Of a stretch of DNA of 64,000 nt, positions 1 to 8,130 are shown one piece after another; position 1 is the first letter of the stretch, and each line of letters opens with the position of its first letter. The DNA comes from Zygotorulaspora mrakii (Eukaryota; Ascomycota; Saccharomycetes; Saccharomycetales; Saccharomycetaceae). Both the position numbers and the translations under genes were made by a program. The DNA lies in NCBI RefSeq assembly GCF_013402915.1, contig NC_050726.1, positions 265,501 through 329,500 on the forward strand, written 5' to 3'. The notes under the pieces are model-generated. The model was not told where the DNA came from, searched no databases, and saw nothing but the letters and a program-made list of their open reading frames with translations.

Positions 1-364
1 CCCATAGGCCGAATTCAGAATACAGCTTATCCAATCTCTCAGTTGCCAAATCTTTGAAAGCTGTGTTATTGAAATTTACGATACGGTCAAATGATTCGAT
101 GGCTTTCAACTCTTGATTCAAGCTCAATTGTATAAGTCCTGCCTTGTATAGTACCTGATTTATCAAATCTTGTACGTGAAACCCCTCATTAACACAGCTA
201 GAAAGTGTGTTGACCAACCGCTCACATTGCAGAAGAGACTGTGAATCATATTTGAGATCTTTAACCGACAATTGCAATTTGCTCACGTCACAAATTAATT
301 CCTGAGCACATGCAACGCACACCAAACAGAGCAATGGATAAAGCAAGTGAATAATCATTAACAT
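1..364 (-). CDS. JEM1: Jem1-like ER lumenal J-protein, N-terminal part (cut by window edge)
   Basis: Partial gene: the first 121 codons are present and the rest lies beyond base 1. The start is the ATG at 364-362. The first ~20 residues are hydrophobic and end in CVACAQ, a credible signal peptide. The following segment (LICDVSKL, VLYKAGLIQLSLNQELKAIE, ATERLDKLYSEFGLW) matches the N-terminal region of S. cerevisiae Jem1 (YJL073W), which has ICD/LCD, YKIGLIQLS and YVDFGMW at the equivalent places. Jem1 is an ER-membrane DnaJ partner of the Hsp70 Kar2, used in ER-associated degradation and nuclear fusion during mating. Its J domain is C-terminal and so not visible here. PSF2-ARG2-YJL070 follow in this window, as they follow JEM1 in S. 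cerevisiae, although JEM1 is inverted and APE3 lies between. Identity is judged from remembered family sequence, not alignment. Confidence 0.85.
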   Translation of the reverse strand, partial: MLMIIHLLYPLLCLVCVACAQELICDVSKLQLSVKDLKYDSQSLLQCERLVNTLSSCVNEGFHVQDLINQVLYKAGLIQLSLNQELKAIESFDRIVNFNNTAFKDLATERLDKLYSEFGLW

Positions 365-996
365 GAGTAGCCTTTCAGTACTCCCCAGAGTAGATTTTAT
401 ACTTTTAAAGTTTTAATGATATCCGTTTCAATAAAGTTGACTTAAAGGACACCTAAGTGTACAGTCACGTGCAAGCTCTAACAAGTTACTATCCCGCCTT
501 ATATAGTCTACAAGACTTTGCTCGGACTATGTCAGCACCTGACTTTCGCAGCTCTAATCACTATCATAACAACACCCTTCTCGATCTTAGTCTATCTGAG
601 CTTGTTTTACTCGCCGAGGCAAACTACTGTAAATGAGAAGAGGAGATATGTAGGATAGAATCATAGTAACAGCAAGGGCGACAGAAGTGGTATTATAAAA
701 TCTCTGCTGCAAAGAATGTTCTTTGATCAAACTGCTCTATATACTTCTAAATGTCTCGTATACGTTACCCCCAGGCTATAAGGCATGAAATAATGACCAG
801 TCTGAGTAGTCAATATGTATGTAGAAAAAACAGCTTTGATAACCATTGTTGGTATGTTCGGTTGAGCATTGAATAAGTAGATACGAACCAGTCTAACCGA
901 ATTAGAAAAAGAAATATTATTATCGTACATATCACACTATATAGATATATATACATATGAATGTCCTTGGAAGAGAAAAATTTCAAAACTTTTAAT
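365..996. other. Intergenic: JEM1 upstream region and APE3 3' flank
   Basis: Both flanking genes are on the minus strand, so this holds the JEM1 promoter (left) and the APE3 terminator (right). A TCACGTG E-box, the Cbf1-type core, lies at 465-471, about 100 bases upstream of the JEM1 start. Only one short ATG frame exists (67 codons, minus strand, 930-727); it has no recognisable features and was not called. Confidence 0.6.
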
Positions 997-2586
997 TTAA
1001 ATGATCAACTTATCAGCCCTGTACTTCAATTTTGACATTGCAGGGACTGAAGAAATTGCGGTTGCGTTTTCTCTAGTTGGGAAGTTTTCTAAAGAATAAG
1101 CATAGGTTGCAACGGAGTGTGCTATCAATTTTGTATTAACCAGGAAAGCATCCCATGCCAAGTTTGTGACGTTGTCACAAAGTGAATGGTAACATGAATC
1201 AAATGGCTTGCCATCTTTTGGATTAGTTTTTTCGGCACCTGTCGCAATACCACCGGCTGGAATGGAATTTTCAATGAAACCGACATAATCTGAGCGACCA
1301 TCGAAATCAACAAGCACATAGCTCAAATTACGTGCCTCATAATAATCTATGTAAAGATTTTTGAGTTCCTCAGATCCCTTTGGATTTTCAGCATTGGAAG
1401 CATTGTAGATTTCATACTCATAGTTTGGTGATGCCATCATATCATAGTCCATGAAAAGTCTAATTTTTTGATTTTCTTCGGGAGTTAAGTTATTAGCATA
1501 ATAATTCGATCCCAGAAGTCCTTCTTCTTCTGCCGCCCACCAAGCAAAACGAACTTTATTGTTTATTTTGTAATGGGTTAGTTGTTTGGCAACATTTAGT
1601 AAAGACGCCGTACCGGAACCATCATCATTAATACCTGGACCCTCTTCAACAGAGTCAGAATGAGCTCCGAGCATCACAATGTTATCTTCATCACCATGTT
1701 TTGTGTCCGCAATGATATTTTTGGTCCATGTTCTGCCCACATAAGAGTCCATGGCAAAATATAGAGAGTAATGTTTGTTCAGGACAATGTTTTCAATCAA
1801 CTTTTTACCCGTTTCATGTGTGACACCAATAGTGGAAACTGTATGGTTGGTTGGTTCCCCTAAAGTACCTTGCAAACCTTTGTCTGCTTTTGGATCATTG
1901 TCAAAGATAACTACAGCTTGATAACCGTACTTACCTGCCAAATCACTCTTAACACCAAATGGGCATTGACCTCTTTCAATGAGAGCAATTTTTCTCTTTT
2001 GTCCCTCAAAAGGTGGTTCGGGCGTAACAGCATCAAAATCTGCTTCATCACATCCCAAGTTTGGAATTTCGACCAATTCACCAACAAATGGTCTAACTGG
2101 TGGAGACAAGGAAAATGCCTTAGTTTTAGGGAAAGTCTTGCCAGTATTGGCATCAGACAGGTTGAATGACCAGATTTTGCCATTAAGGGCACTAAACGCT
2201 TGCAAAGAAATATCGTAATAGTCTCGCATGTCGTCAAATTGTCTCAAGATGTAATTGATCGTTTTCCAATGACCCGCAGATCCAATAACACGGGTTGGAT
2301 TGCCATATCTTTTGACTGAAGCTTTCGAAAGCTCAAAAAGATCACTCACGGTCTGGTTCAAATCGTCAAGCACAATTTTTTCTTGAAGTTTTTCAGATTC
2401 AACCATTGGTTTTAGAAAGTACGGAATGTGAGGCTTTGGGAATCCCAAACTATCAGCGTCAAAGTGCAATTCGTGCTCCTCATCAAGAGCTCCAAATGCT
2501 TCCTGAGCAACCTGTGGAATTAAAATCGATTGCCCGACAGAGGCAAATATTGAGGTGGCAGCGGCTGCCAATAGTGATACCTTCAT
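997..2586 (-). CDS. APE3: Vacuolar aminopeptidase Y (M28 zinc peptidase)
   Basis: 529-residue M28 metallopeptidase matching S. cerevisiae Ape3/YBR286W (537 aa). It removes N-terminal residues, preferentially Lys/Arg, in the vacuole lumen. The first ~20 residues (MKVSLLAAAATSIFASVGQS) form a signal peptide, followed by a propeptide-like stretch, a PA domain in the middle, and the M28 catalytic half. Visible zinc-site signatures in order: GAHSDSV (His), NDDGSGT (bridging Asp), AEEEGLLGS (Glu pair), DYDM (Asp) and the C-terminal CYHSLCD (His). The reading frame runs two codons further upstream but begins at TTG; the first ATG is at 2586-2584, so that start is used. Several N-x-S/T sites fit a glycosylated vacuolar protein. 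In S. cerevisiae it lies beside YBR285W and YBR284W, and the same order holds here with PSF2 and ARG2 interleaved. Confidence 0.95.
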   Translation of the reverse strand: MKVSLLAAAATSIFASVGQSILIPQVAQEAFGALDEEHELHFDADSLGFPKPHIPYFLKPMVESEKLQEKIVLDDLNQTVSDLFELSKASVKRYGNPTRVIGSAGHWKTINYILRQFDDMRDYYDISLQAFSALNGKIWSFNLSDANTGKTFPKTKAFSLSPPVRPFVGELVEIPNLGCDEADFDAVTPEPPFEGQKRKIALIERGQCPFGVKSDLAGKYGYQAVVIFDNDPKADKGLQGTLGEPTNHTVSTIGVTHETGKKLIENIVLNKHYSLYFAMDSYVGRTWTKNIIADTKHGDEDNIVMLGAHSDSVEEGPGINDDGSGTASLLNVAKQLTHYKINNKVRFAWWAAEEEGLLGSNYYANNLTPEENQKIRLFMDYDMMASPNYEYEIYNASNAENPKGSEELKNLYIDYYEARNLSYVLVDFDGRSDYVGFIENSIPAGGIATGAEKTNPKDGKPFDSCYHSLCDNVTNLAWDAFLVNTKLIAHSVATYAYSLENFPTRENATAISSVPAMSKLKYRADKLII

Positions 2587-4647
2587 TGTCAACTACGCCT
2601 TAAGAACGTTAATCGATACTTGTAACTGCTAACAGCTTAGGGAAGCACTTTCGAAAAGCGAGAGCAACAAGCTGCCCAGCCCTTATATATCTGCAGAAAC
2701 TCAATTGCTGCAAAAGGAAAGTGTGTTACCCGGTTAAAGTGTTTCTAGGGTTCGTATCTGAGATGGCACCTGAGGCAATCTCCGTCCCACATCCTGTACG
2801 CTCTAATCAAACATTGTCCACCTATGAGTCTTTTAAGGAATAAAAGGAGCATGCGTCTCAGAAGAGGGCGAGTAAAACACCGTCGGAGCTGATGGAGACA
2901 AAAGCTAAACGAATTTGGACTGATTATGCCATTCCAGGCAAGAAATACCGTACGGGATGGGATGCATTGAAAACATCCAAACGTTCCAAGATGCGGATCC
3001 AGTTTCTGCTTTCGAACCGTTCGGGGAAATCCTTTGAGGCCATCTTTTCTCATTGTGCGTGTTATCGTGCTCTTGTTGTGCAGAAGGCGGGATCCTTGCA
3101 CTCACAGAAACCATTTGTATACTTGCTTAACTTCTCCAGATTGTATAGCAGTCGTCCAGGGAAAATATTTCGGAGCACTGTTGGGTGCGAAATCATCTGT
3201 TAGATCCACTCTCAGCGACGTGGGTGCCCGAAAAAGCTTCTTAAATGATTGAAAAACGTGTGTGGGAACCACACTGGAGAGGCACCTCGTAGTGTTACAC
3301 TACCTGAAAGCCACCGCAGGAAGGACACAACGAAACTCTTGAACTTTTATCTAAGTGGGCACGCGCGTTGAAATCTCTTCAAGAGAATGCCGATCTCAAC
3401 ATGGCAGTCGTAACGTGACACCCGCAGGTACTGCTGCCCCTTGCGCTTCCACATTGCCCCTTGCGCTCGAATTCTATCAATGCCTGGCAGCAGCTCTTTC
3501 AGGCCTTTTGGCACTCCAGCCCTTTGCAGAGCGTGGAGTCAAGGGCAATCTACGAAAGACTCGGCGATTCTCTTCACTTGCTGCAACAGCTTGCGCATGA
3601 TTAGTTGAGGATGAGAGAACGTGCTCTGTGTCAAGGCACTCAGAACTTTCTTTTACGTGTAACCTCTGAGGAAATCAGGTTGCAAACGGAAAAAGTTCCT
3701 CTCGCGCCTTCTTTTTCGGTGTACTCAGAAACGACATACGGGAGCTCGGCGGCTAAAAGACTGTTTGTATCCATTTTTACTGTGTATAAATCCAGCAACT
3801 GAGTTTGATCCTGAATATGTGCCCTGTAAGGTCCGTTGCTTAACTAAGAGGCCCCTTGACAGCAAAAAAAATGCTGACTTCACTGCCCCATTCTGAACAC
3901 ATGAGTATCACCTGCGTTTCTACAAGAAACACTCTTTTGCACCCAGTTGTTGAGTTCCCAACTATACAGCGGGTACCAAGAGAGCCATGTCCAAGGGAAT
4001 GGGAGGACTAGTGGTCGGCTTTTGCACACTGGAAGACCTGATCTTGGAAATAGATACCGAAGTCAACCAAATCAGTGCTTACAAGCGCGAAAGACTCGCT
4101 CAAAACGAGTAGTGCATCAAGTGAACAGAAGAAAATGTATTCCGGACGGCCACTCTGCCTATTGGAGTCTCAGCTCCTCTAGTCACTATGAGAAACATCT
4201 CATGCCCCAGTACTACCATGAGCATCCGAATGGTCTTCTGCGCTGTTTGCATACAGCAAAAGAAGTTATCCAATCATGAATCCCCGAGTAGACCCTTGGT
4301 GCAGCTAGAATAGTAGCTGTGATATTTATGGGGGTGCAACATAGCTTACCCACCGTATATCTTTGTATATCTTGTATATCACTATATAAGAATCCCTCGG
4401 CATTTGCCATCGCGCGCCAGCGACACAACTACAGATCTTATCTTATCGCTCTTAGATAAGATTGGAACAGGAAGGAAAAGGCTGGATAAAATGACACAAA
4501 ATACCAATTTGAGAGCGGATGAGCATTTTTAGTGACTATATAGTTATAGAATATGGAGAAAAGATCACTTTTCCGATCAACGAGTGACGGGGAAGCAGAT
4601 TAGCTCTCATCGTGAACAGCTTTCCAAAAAAGCCGCTCTGGAGCCAG
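2587..4647. other. Long intergenic region between APE3 and a small ORF; no supported gene
   Basis: 2.06 kb, unusually long for this window. It contains the APE3 upstream region. Open frames are short and mostly start at non-ATG codons. Fragments include a 46-codon ATG frame at 3871 and a 41-codon ATG frame at 3987-4112 (begins MSKGMGGLVVGF), in different frames and interrupted by stops. A TATA-like run (4372-4390) precedes only a 13-codon frame at 4490. An exact inverted repeat with GATA cores lies at 4435-4442/4455-4462. No snRNA, RNase P or tRNA signature was recognised. It may hold a decayed gene or an unrecognised ncRNA. Confidence 0.5.
4435..4462. promoter_or_regulatory. GATA-core cluster in an exact inverted repeat
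   Basis: ATCTTATC at 4435-4442 is the exact reverse complement of GATAAGAT at 4455-4462, with a further TTATC at 4443-4447 between them. This gives three GATAA cores in 28 bases, the kind of site read by Gln3/Gat1-family zinc fingers. The nearest downstream coding frame on the plus strand is only 13 codons, so the regulated gene is unclear. Confidence 0.3.
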
Positions 4648-5121
4648 CTAGCAACCTATTTTACTCTCGAAGTTGAATTTTCTTCTGTTAGATCTTTTGA
4701 TAATACGGTTTCTCTTGTCGTCGTACATGTCAAGTTCAAGAGAGTCCTCCATGGCAGTCTCGTCCTTCATTTCGAAGGGCGTGGCATTGGCGGCGAATCT
4801 CGCTTGTTTGGTAGTGACAGTTCTTGCAGATTTGTCGAGCTTTTTGACACCGGAGGAGCTGGTGCAGCGTTCTTGTGCCATAGCTGCGTTCCTATGGCCG
4901 CCTAGTATCTTGGCCATCTCCCACTTAGATATATCAACGCCCTCCTCTGCCATCGACCCTGTAGTGGAGTGGCATATGTTCACGAAGCCGTCATCGTCTT
5001 GCGTATACAGCGCGTCAATGATCGTAGCATTTTGCTGCTGTAGCTGCTGCTTCTGCTGCTTCTGCTGCTGCTCGAGCTTGATGCCTTTCTTCTTACTAAA
5101 CAACTTTATAATGAACGACAT
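4648..5121 (-). CDS. Small uncharacterised protein in the position of YBR285W
   Basis: 157 residues from an ATG at 5121. I recognise no domain. Visible features: a basic N-terminus (MSFIIKLFSKKK), a glutamine-rich run at residues ~18-30 encoded by CAG-type repeats, an acidic/polar middle and a basic C-terminal tail (KRNRIIKRSNRRKF). No signal peptide or membrane segment. Position gives a hint: S. cerevisiae has YBR284W-YBR285W-APE3 all on one strand, and here the AMP-deaminase-like gene (YBR284W family), this frame and APE3 are also on one strand in that order. It is therefore the positional counterpart of YBR285W, a protein of unknown function. Sequence homology to YBR285W was not verified. 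The antisense 225-codon frame over the same DNA is a shadow of the repeat. Confidence 0.6.
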   Translation of the reverse strand: MSFIIKLFSKKKGIKLEQQQKQQKQQLQQQNATIIDALYTQDDDGFVNICHSTTGSMAEEGVDISKWEMAKILGGHRNAAMAQERCTSSSGVKKLDKSARTVTTKQARFAANATPFEMKDETAMEDSLELDMYDDKRNRIIKRSNRRKFNFESKIGC

Positions 5122-5466
5122 CCCTATTTTTGTTTTTGTCTCTGTCTCTGTTTTTGTGGTTATCTTCTATTATTTCTTTATAAATTGTTCTACCAGTGAG
5201 TGCGTATTGGTGCAATTGTCCAGCTACCACCAATTGGTTACTGGCCTGTTTGTGGAATTAGACGTAATAAGCAATAAACAAAGTAAAACACGAACTTGCT
5301 TTGTTCCTCATTTATATTGTTGTTTTCCTGGTTTACCTGTGTTTAGCTAAGGGGCTCGTCTGAGATGATACATGCAACCAAAAACAAGCGCAACTGGCTG
5401 GAGGTGACCAGCATGAGGCTACAGAATGTCGAGCTTGGATAATGTCGAGCTTGTGTCATGCTATGC
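5122..5466. other. Intergenic: upstream of the YBR285W-position gene, 3' of PSF2
   Basis: 345 bases, with both neighbours on the minus strand. It should contain the promoter of the small gene ending at 5121 and the PSF2 terminator. A repeated gtctctgtttttgt pyrimidine/TG run lies immediately upstream of the start (5128-5158). A near-duplicate of aatgtcgagcttg occurs at ~5425 and ~5441. No gene seen. Confidence 0.5.
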
Positions 5467-6120
5467 TTAATAATCTGCAATTTCGGCTTGCTGATCATCA
5501 GTATTAGAGTTACCACTTGCATGTGCTGCGCTGTGGATCTGTCGCAGTTTGTCCATGATGCCTATTATCGACGGTCTCAGTTCATTTATTTCAAGCAGGC
5601 TGAGATTGTCGAGCTGTAGATGAGATTCATTAAGATGTCTCAGTCCCTTGAGTACTTTAACTTGTCGTATTTCCCTGAGGTCTTGGATCTTACCTCTAAG
5701 GGCGTGGACAGGGTCATGAAAGTCGTCAGGTGCTCTCTTGAACAACAGCTGGGCCACAACGAGCCAATTCCAGGGCATAGCGCTGAACCTATCACTATTT
5801 GCCTTCTCGAATTGTATTAGAGACTCGAGTTCTTTGATCGTAAGCCATTGAGGTGCCACTATACTGCATTTCTTCTGCTGCTTCAAAAGCAATGCCAGCC
5901 ACAAGGCTACCTCTGTTGACTGCATTGCTACCATGTTGTTCACATTGTGGTCGTTTGTTGTTATTAGTTGGCATTTGACGTTGGGGCGCTGACCTGCATT
6001 TCTGGATCTTATATTTTGACGAGTGGTTATACGTGGGAAAATTTTAATAAGTTCATTCTCTACAATGAACTGGATTTCCTCTGGTGAAAACGTATGTCGT
6101 AGGCAGTCGGGCAACGACAT
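5467..6120 (-). CDS. PSF2: GINS complex subunit Psf2
   Basis: 217 residues; S. cerevisiae Psf2/YJL072C is 213. Psf2 is one of the four GINS subunits, part of the Cdc45-MCM-GINS replicative helicase needed for origin firing and fork progression. Highly characteristic stretches are FSPEEIQFIVENELIKIFPR near the N-terminus, the central SIVAPQWLTIKELE, and RGKIQDLREIRQVKVLKGL followed by LDNLSLLEINELRP. The open frame extends 13 codons upstream but begins at TTG. The ATG at 6120-6118 gives MSLP, the family N-terminus, and is used. It is divergently arranged with ARG2 across 188 bases containing T-rich runs, the same pairing as YJL072C/YJL071W. Confidence 0.97.
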   Translation of the reverse strand: MSLPDCLRHTFSPEEIQFIVENELIKIFPRITTRQNIRSRNAGQRPNVKCQLITTNDHNVNNMVAMQSTEVALWLALLLKQQKKCSIVAPQWLTIKELESLIQFEKANSDRFSAMPWNWLVVAQLLFKRAPDDFHDPVHALRGKIQDLREIRQVKVLKGLRHLNESHLQLDNLSLLEINELRPSIIGIMDKLRQIHSAAHASGNSNTDDQQAEIADY

Positions 6121-6308
6121 CAGAACCTCGAGCTTGGAACCACAGTTGACTTTGCGCAAGAGTTACCAGAAAAGTGGCTATTTTTTTTTTTCTCCTCACT
6201 TTTTTTTTATTATCGATGTCATCTTCGTGAAATCGTTGAAGATCAATTTCGGATCCACTGAGAAACCTTAACTGCAACCCTGCTGTAAACAAACGGATTG
6301 TGTTTGGG

Positions 6309-8003
6309 ATGCTGGGGAGGTTTGTTCTAGGGGGTATAGGCTATGATCCACCAAATGCTGCTTCCAGAAAGCTTATACTATCGATACTAAACTCTACGGC
6401 AACTAAAAGGGAAGCAAAAGATTACATAACCAAATATGCTAATGGTGCCAAAATCAACCATTGCTTATTGTTGACACGCCAATCACACCGCTTAAATGAG
6501 AAGAGTCTCCTCCAGCTATCGGAAGTTATCAAAAGACTACACATGCTTGGATTGAGGCCAATCTGTTTGATTCCACCATCAAGTCACGTGCCTCATCAAG
6601 CCGAATCATTGGACAAGATGCTAACTAGAGCTCAATTACGACCTCTGCACTGTCAGAATGGCCTCACTAAATTACTTTCAGGTCGATACGAGTCTATTTT
6701 ATCTTCACAAAGTTATCTTTTTAGTGACGAGCGCATGACAGATGTGGTACCGATAATCAGGCCATTCGTATTTGAAGAATCGTCTGCCACACAATACATG
6801 ACGAAAGATGCAGTTACATTTACCAGGTATCTCTGTAGTGATAATATTCCTTATATTGATAAATTTTTTATTCTGAATAGGATAGGAGGAATACCATCGG
6901 GTGAGAGAAACGAAAACTCACATGTATTCATTAACCTAAGTCAAGAGTTCGGAAATCTGAGAGAAGTACTGCAAAGAAAATATAATGAATTGGACGACAA
7001 CAGGGTGGATTCAGATGATGTTTTGGGTAGATTGAAAGTATACGCTATGGAGAAAAAGACTTCTCTCACAAAGAGGAGATTCAAGGAACACATAGAAGAT
7101 ATACAATTGATGAACGCGGTATTGTCTAAGCTTTCCACTACAGCCACGGGTCTTATTACAACAGTAAAGGCTGCTTCACTGGCATCAGATGAAAACAATC
7201 CACTTTTGTATAATTTGCTGACTGATAGATCATTGATCTCGTCTTCGTTACCGCGATTTAAAAAGAGGCATGGATCACTCGAATTGACGAGTGAAACCCA
7301 TAGTTGGTACGAATTACCGTTCGACTTAGAAGAAGAGAATAATTACAATAGTATGGCGAAAGACGCTGTGGCAGTTACAACAGTTTTAAAGAAAGGAGTA
7401 CACATCAAGATATTTAATGAGTCTACATTGACACAATATAATTGTATTGGATTACCCACCAAATTCCATTCCCCACAAGGCGGCTCATCCTTGAAATTAG
7501 AGAAATTAAATCTCAATAAGCTGGAATCTATACTAAACCAAAGTTTTGGTCGTAAAATAGACTTGGAACATTATCTTGATCGCATAAATGGAAACGTTGC
7601 ATCTGTGATAGTGATTGGCGATTACGAGGGGATAGCAATTTTGACTTTTGAAGGACCAGCTGAAAATCAATTCGTTTACTTGGATAAATTCGCCGTCTTA
7701 CCTCATTTGAAGGGATCCTTGGGAATCTCGGACATAATATTTAACCTTATGTTCAAGATGTTTCCTAGAGAATTATTGTGGAGAAGTAGAAGAGAAAATG
7801 TTGTTAATAAGTGGTACTTTCAGCGTAGTGTAGGTGTGCTTGATCTGTCAATAAAGTTGGCTAATGGCGATAGAAGACCGAGCCAATTCAAATTATTTTT
7901 CTATGGTGATCCTGAAGCAACCAATAACTCATTTGAAAATCAAGAAAGATTGGACGATTACGCAAAATATGTCAGGGATATTAATCCGAGCTGGAAAAAA
8001 TGA
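6309..8003 (+). CDS. ARG2: Mitochondrial N-acetylglutamate synthase (first step of arginine synthesis)
   Basis: 564 residues matching S. cerevisiae Arg2/YJL071W (574). It transfers an acetyl group from acetyl-CoA to glutamate in the mitochondrial matrix and is the arginine-inhibited entry point of the ornithine cycle. The N-terminal half is a degenerate amino-acid-kinase-like domain (KFFILNRIGGIPSGERNENSH, NPLLYNLLTDRSLISSSLPR). The C-terminal GNAT/NAT domain includes IVIGDYEGIAILTFEG, FVYLDKFAVLPHLKGSLGIS and NKWYFQRSVGVLDL. The longest frame starts at a GTG at 6300; the first ATG is at 6309 and gives MLGRF, so it was preferred. The short basic N-terminus fits a mitochondrial presequence. 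Confidence 0.96.
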   Translation: MLGRFVLGGIGYDPPNAASRKLILSILNSTATKREAKDYITKYANGAKINHCLLLTRQSHRLNEKSLLQLSEVIKRLHMLGLRPICLIPPSSHVPHQAESLDKMLTRAQLRPLHCQNGLTKLLSGRYESILSSQSYLFSDERMTDVVPIIRPFVFEESSATQYMTKDAVTFTRYLCSDNIPYIDKFFILNRIGGIPSGERNENSHVFINLSQEFGNLREVLQRKYNELDDNRVDSDDVLGRLKVYAMEKKTSLTKRRFKEHIEDIQLMNAVLSKLSTTATGLITTVKAASLASDENNPLLYNLLTDRSLISSSLPRFKKRHGSLELTSETHSWYELPFDLEEENNYNSMAKDAVAVTTVLKKGVHIKIFNESTLTQYNCIGLPTKFHSPQGGSSLKLEKLNLNKLESILNQSFGRKIDLEHYLDRINGNVASVIVIGDYEGIAILTFEGPAENQFVYLDKFAVLPHLKGSLGISDIIFNLMFKMFPRELLWRSRRENVVNKWYFQRSVGVLDLSIKLANGDRRPSQFKLFFYGDPEATNNSFENQERLDDYAKYVRDINPSWKK

Positions 8004-8130
8004 GTTTTAGTTAAGTACATGCTATTTGGTTGATTCCACATAAACAGTAGGTCTAATGAAGCATATTTATAGGTAATATGATATGTGTGATGAGTATAAG
8101 GATCCTTTGATTTCATGTCCTGCCGAACAC

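Noticed and set aside
727..930. 67-codon minus-strand ATG frame 3' of APE3
   Set aside because: Short, no features, located in terminator/promoter sequence; length expected by chance.
3258..3266. GTGTGTGGG as a telomerase RNA template or telomere remnant
   Set aside because: Only nine bases, part of a small hairpin with the following CCACAC, with no repeat copy or Sm site nearby.
4673..5350. 225-codon plus-strand frame
   Set aside because: Antisense shadow of the small minus-strand gene; its Cys/Ser-rich run is the complement of the glutamine repeat.
6300..6308. GTG start for ARG2 three codons upstream of the first ATG
   Set aside because: Nuclear yeast genes start at ATG; the first ATG is at 6309.
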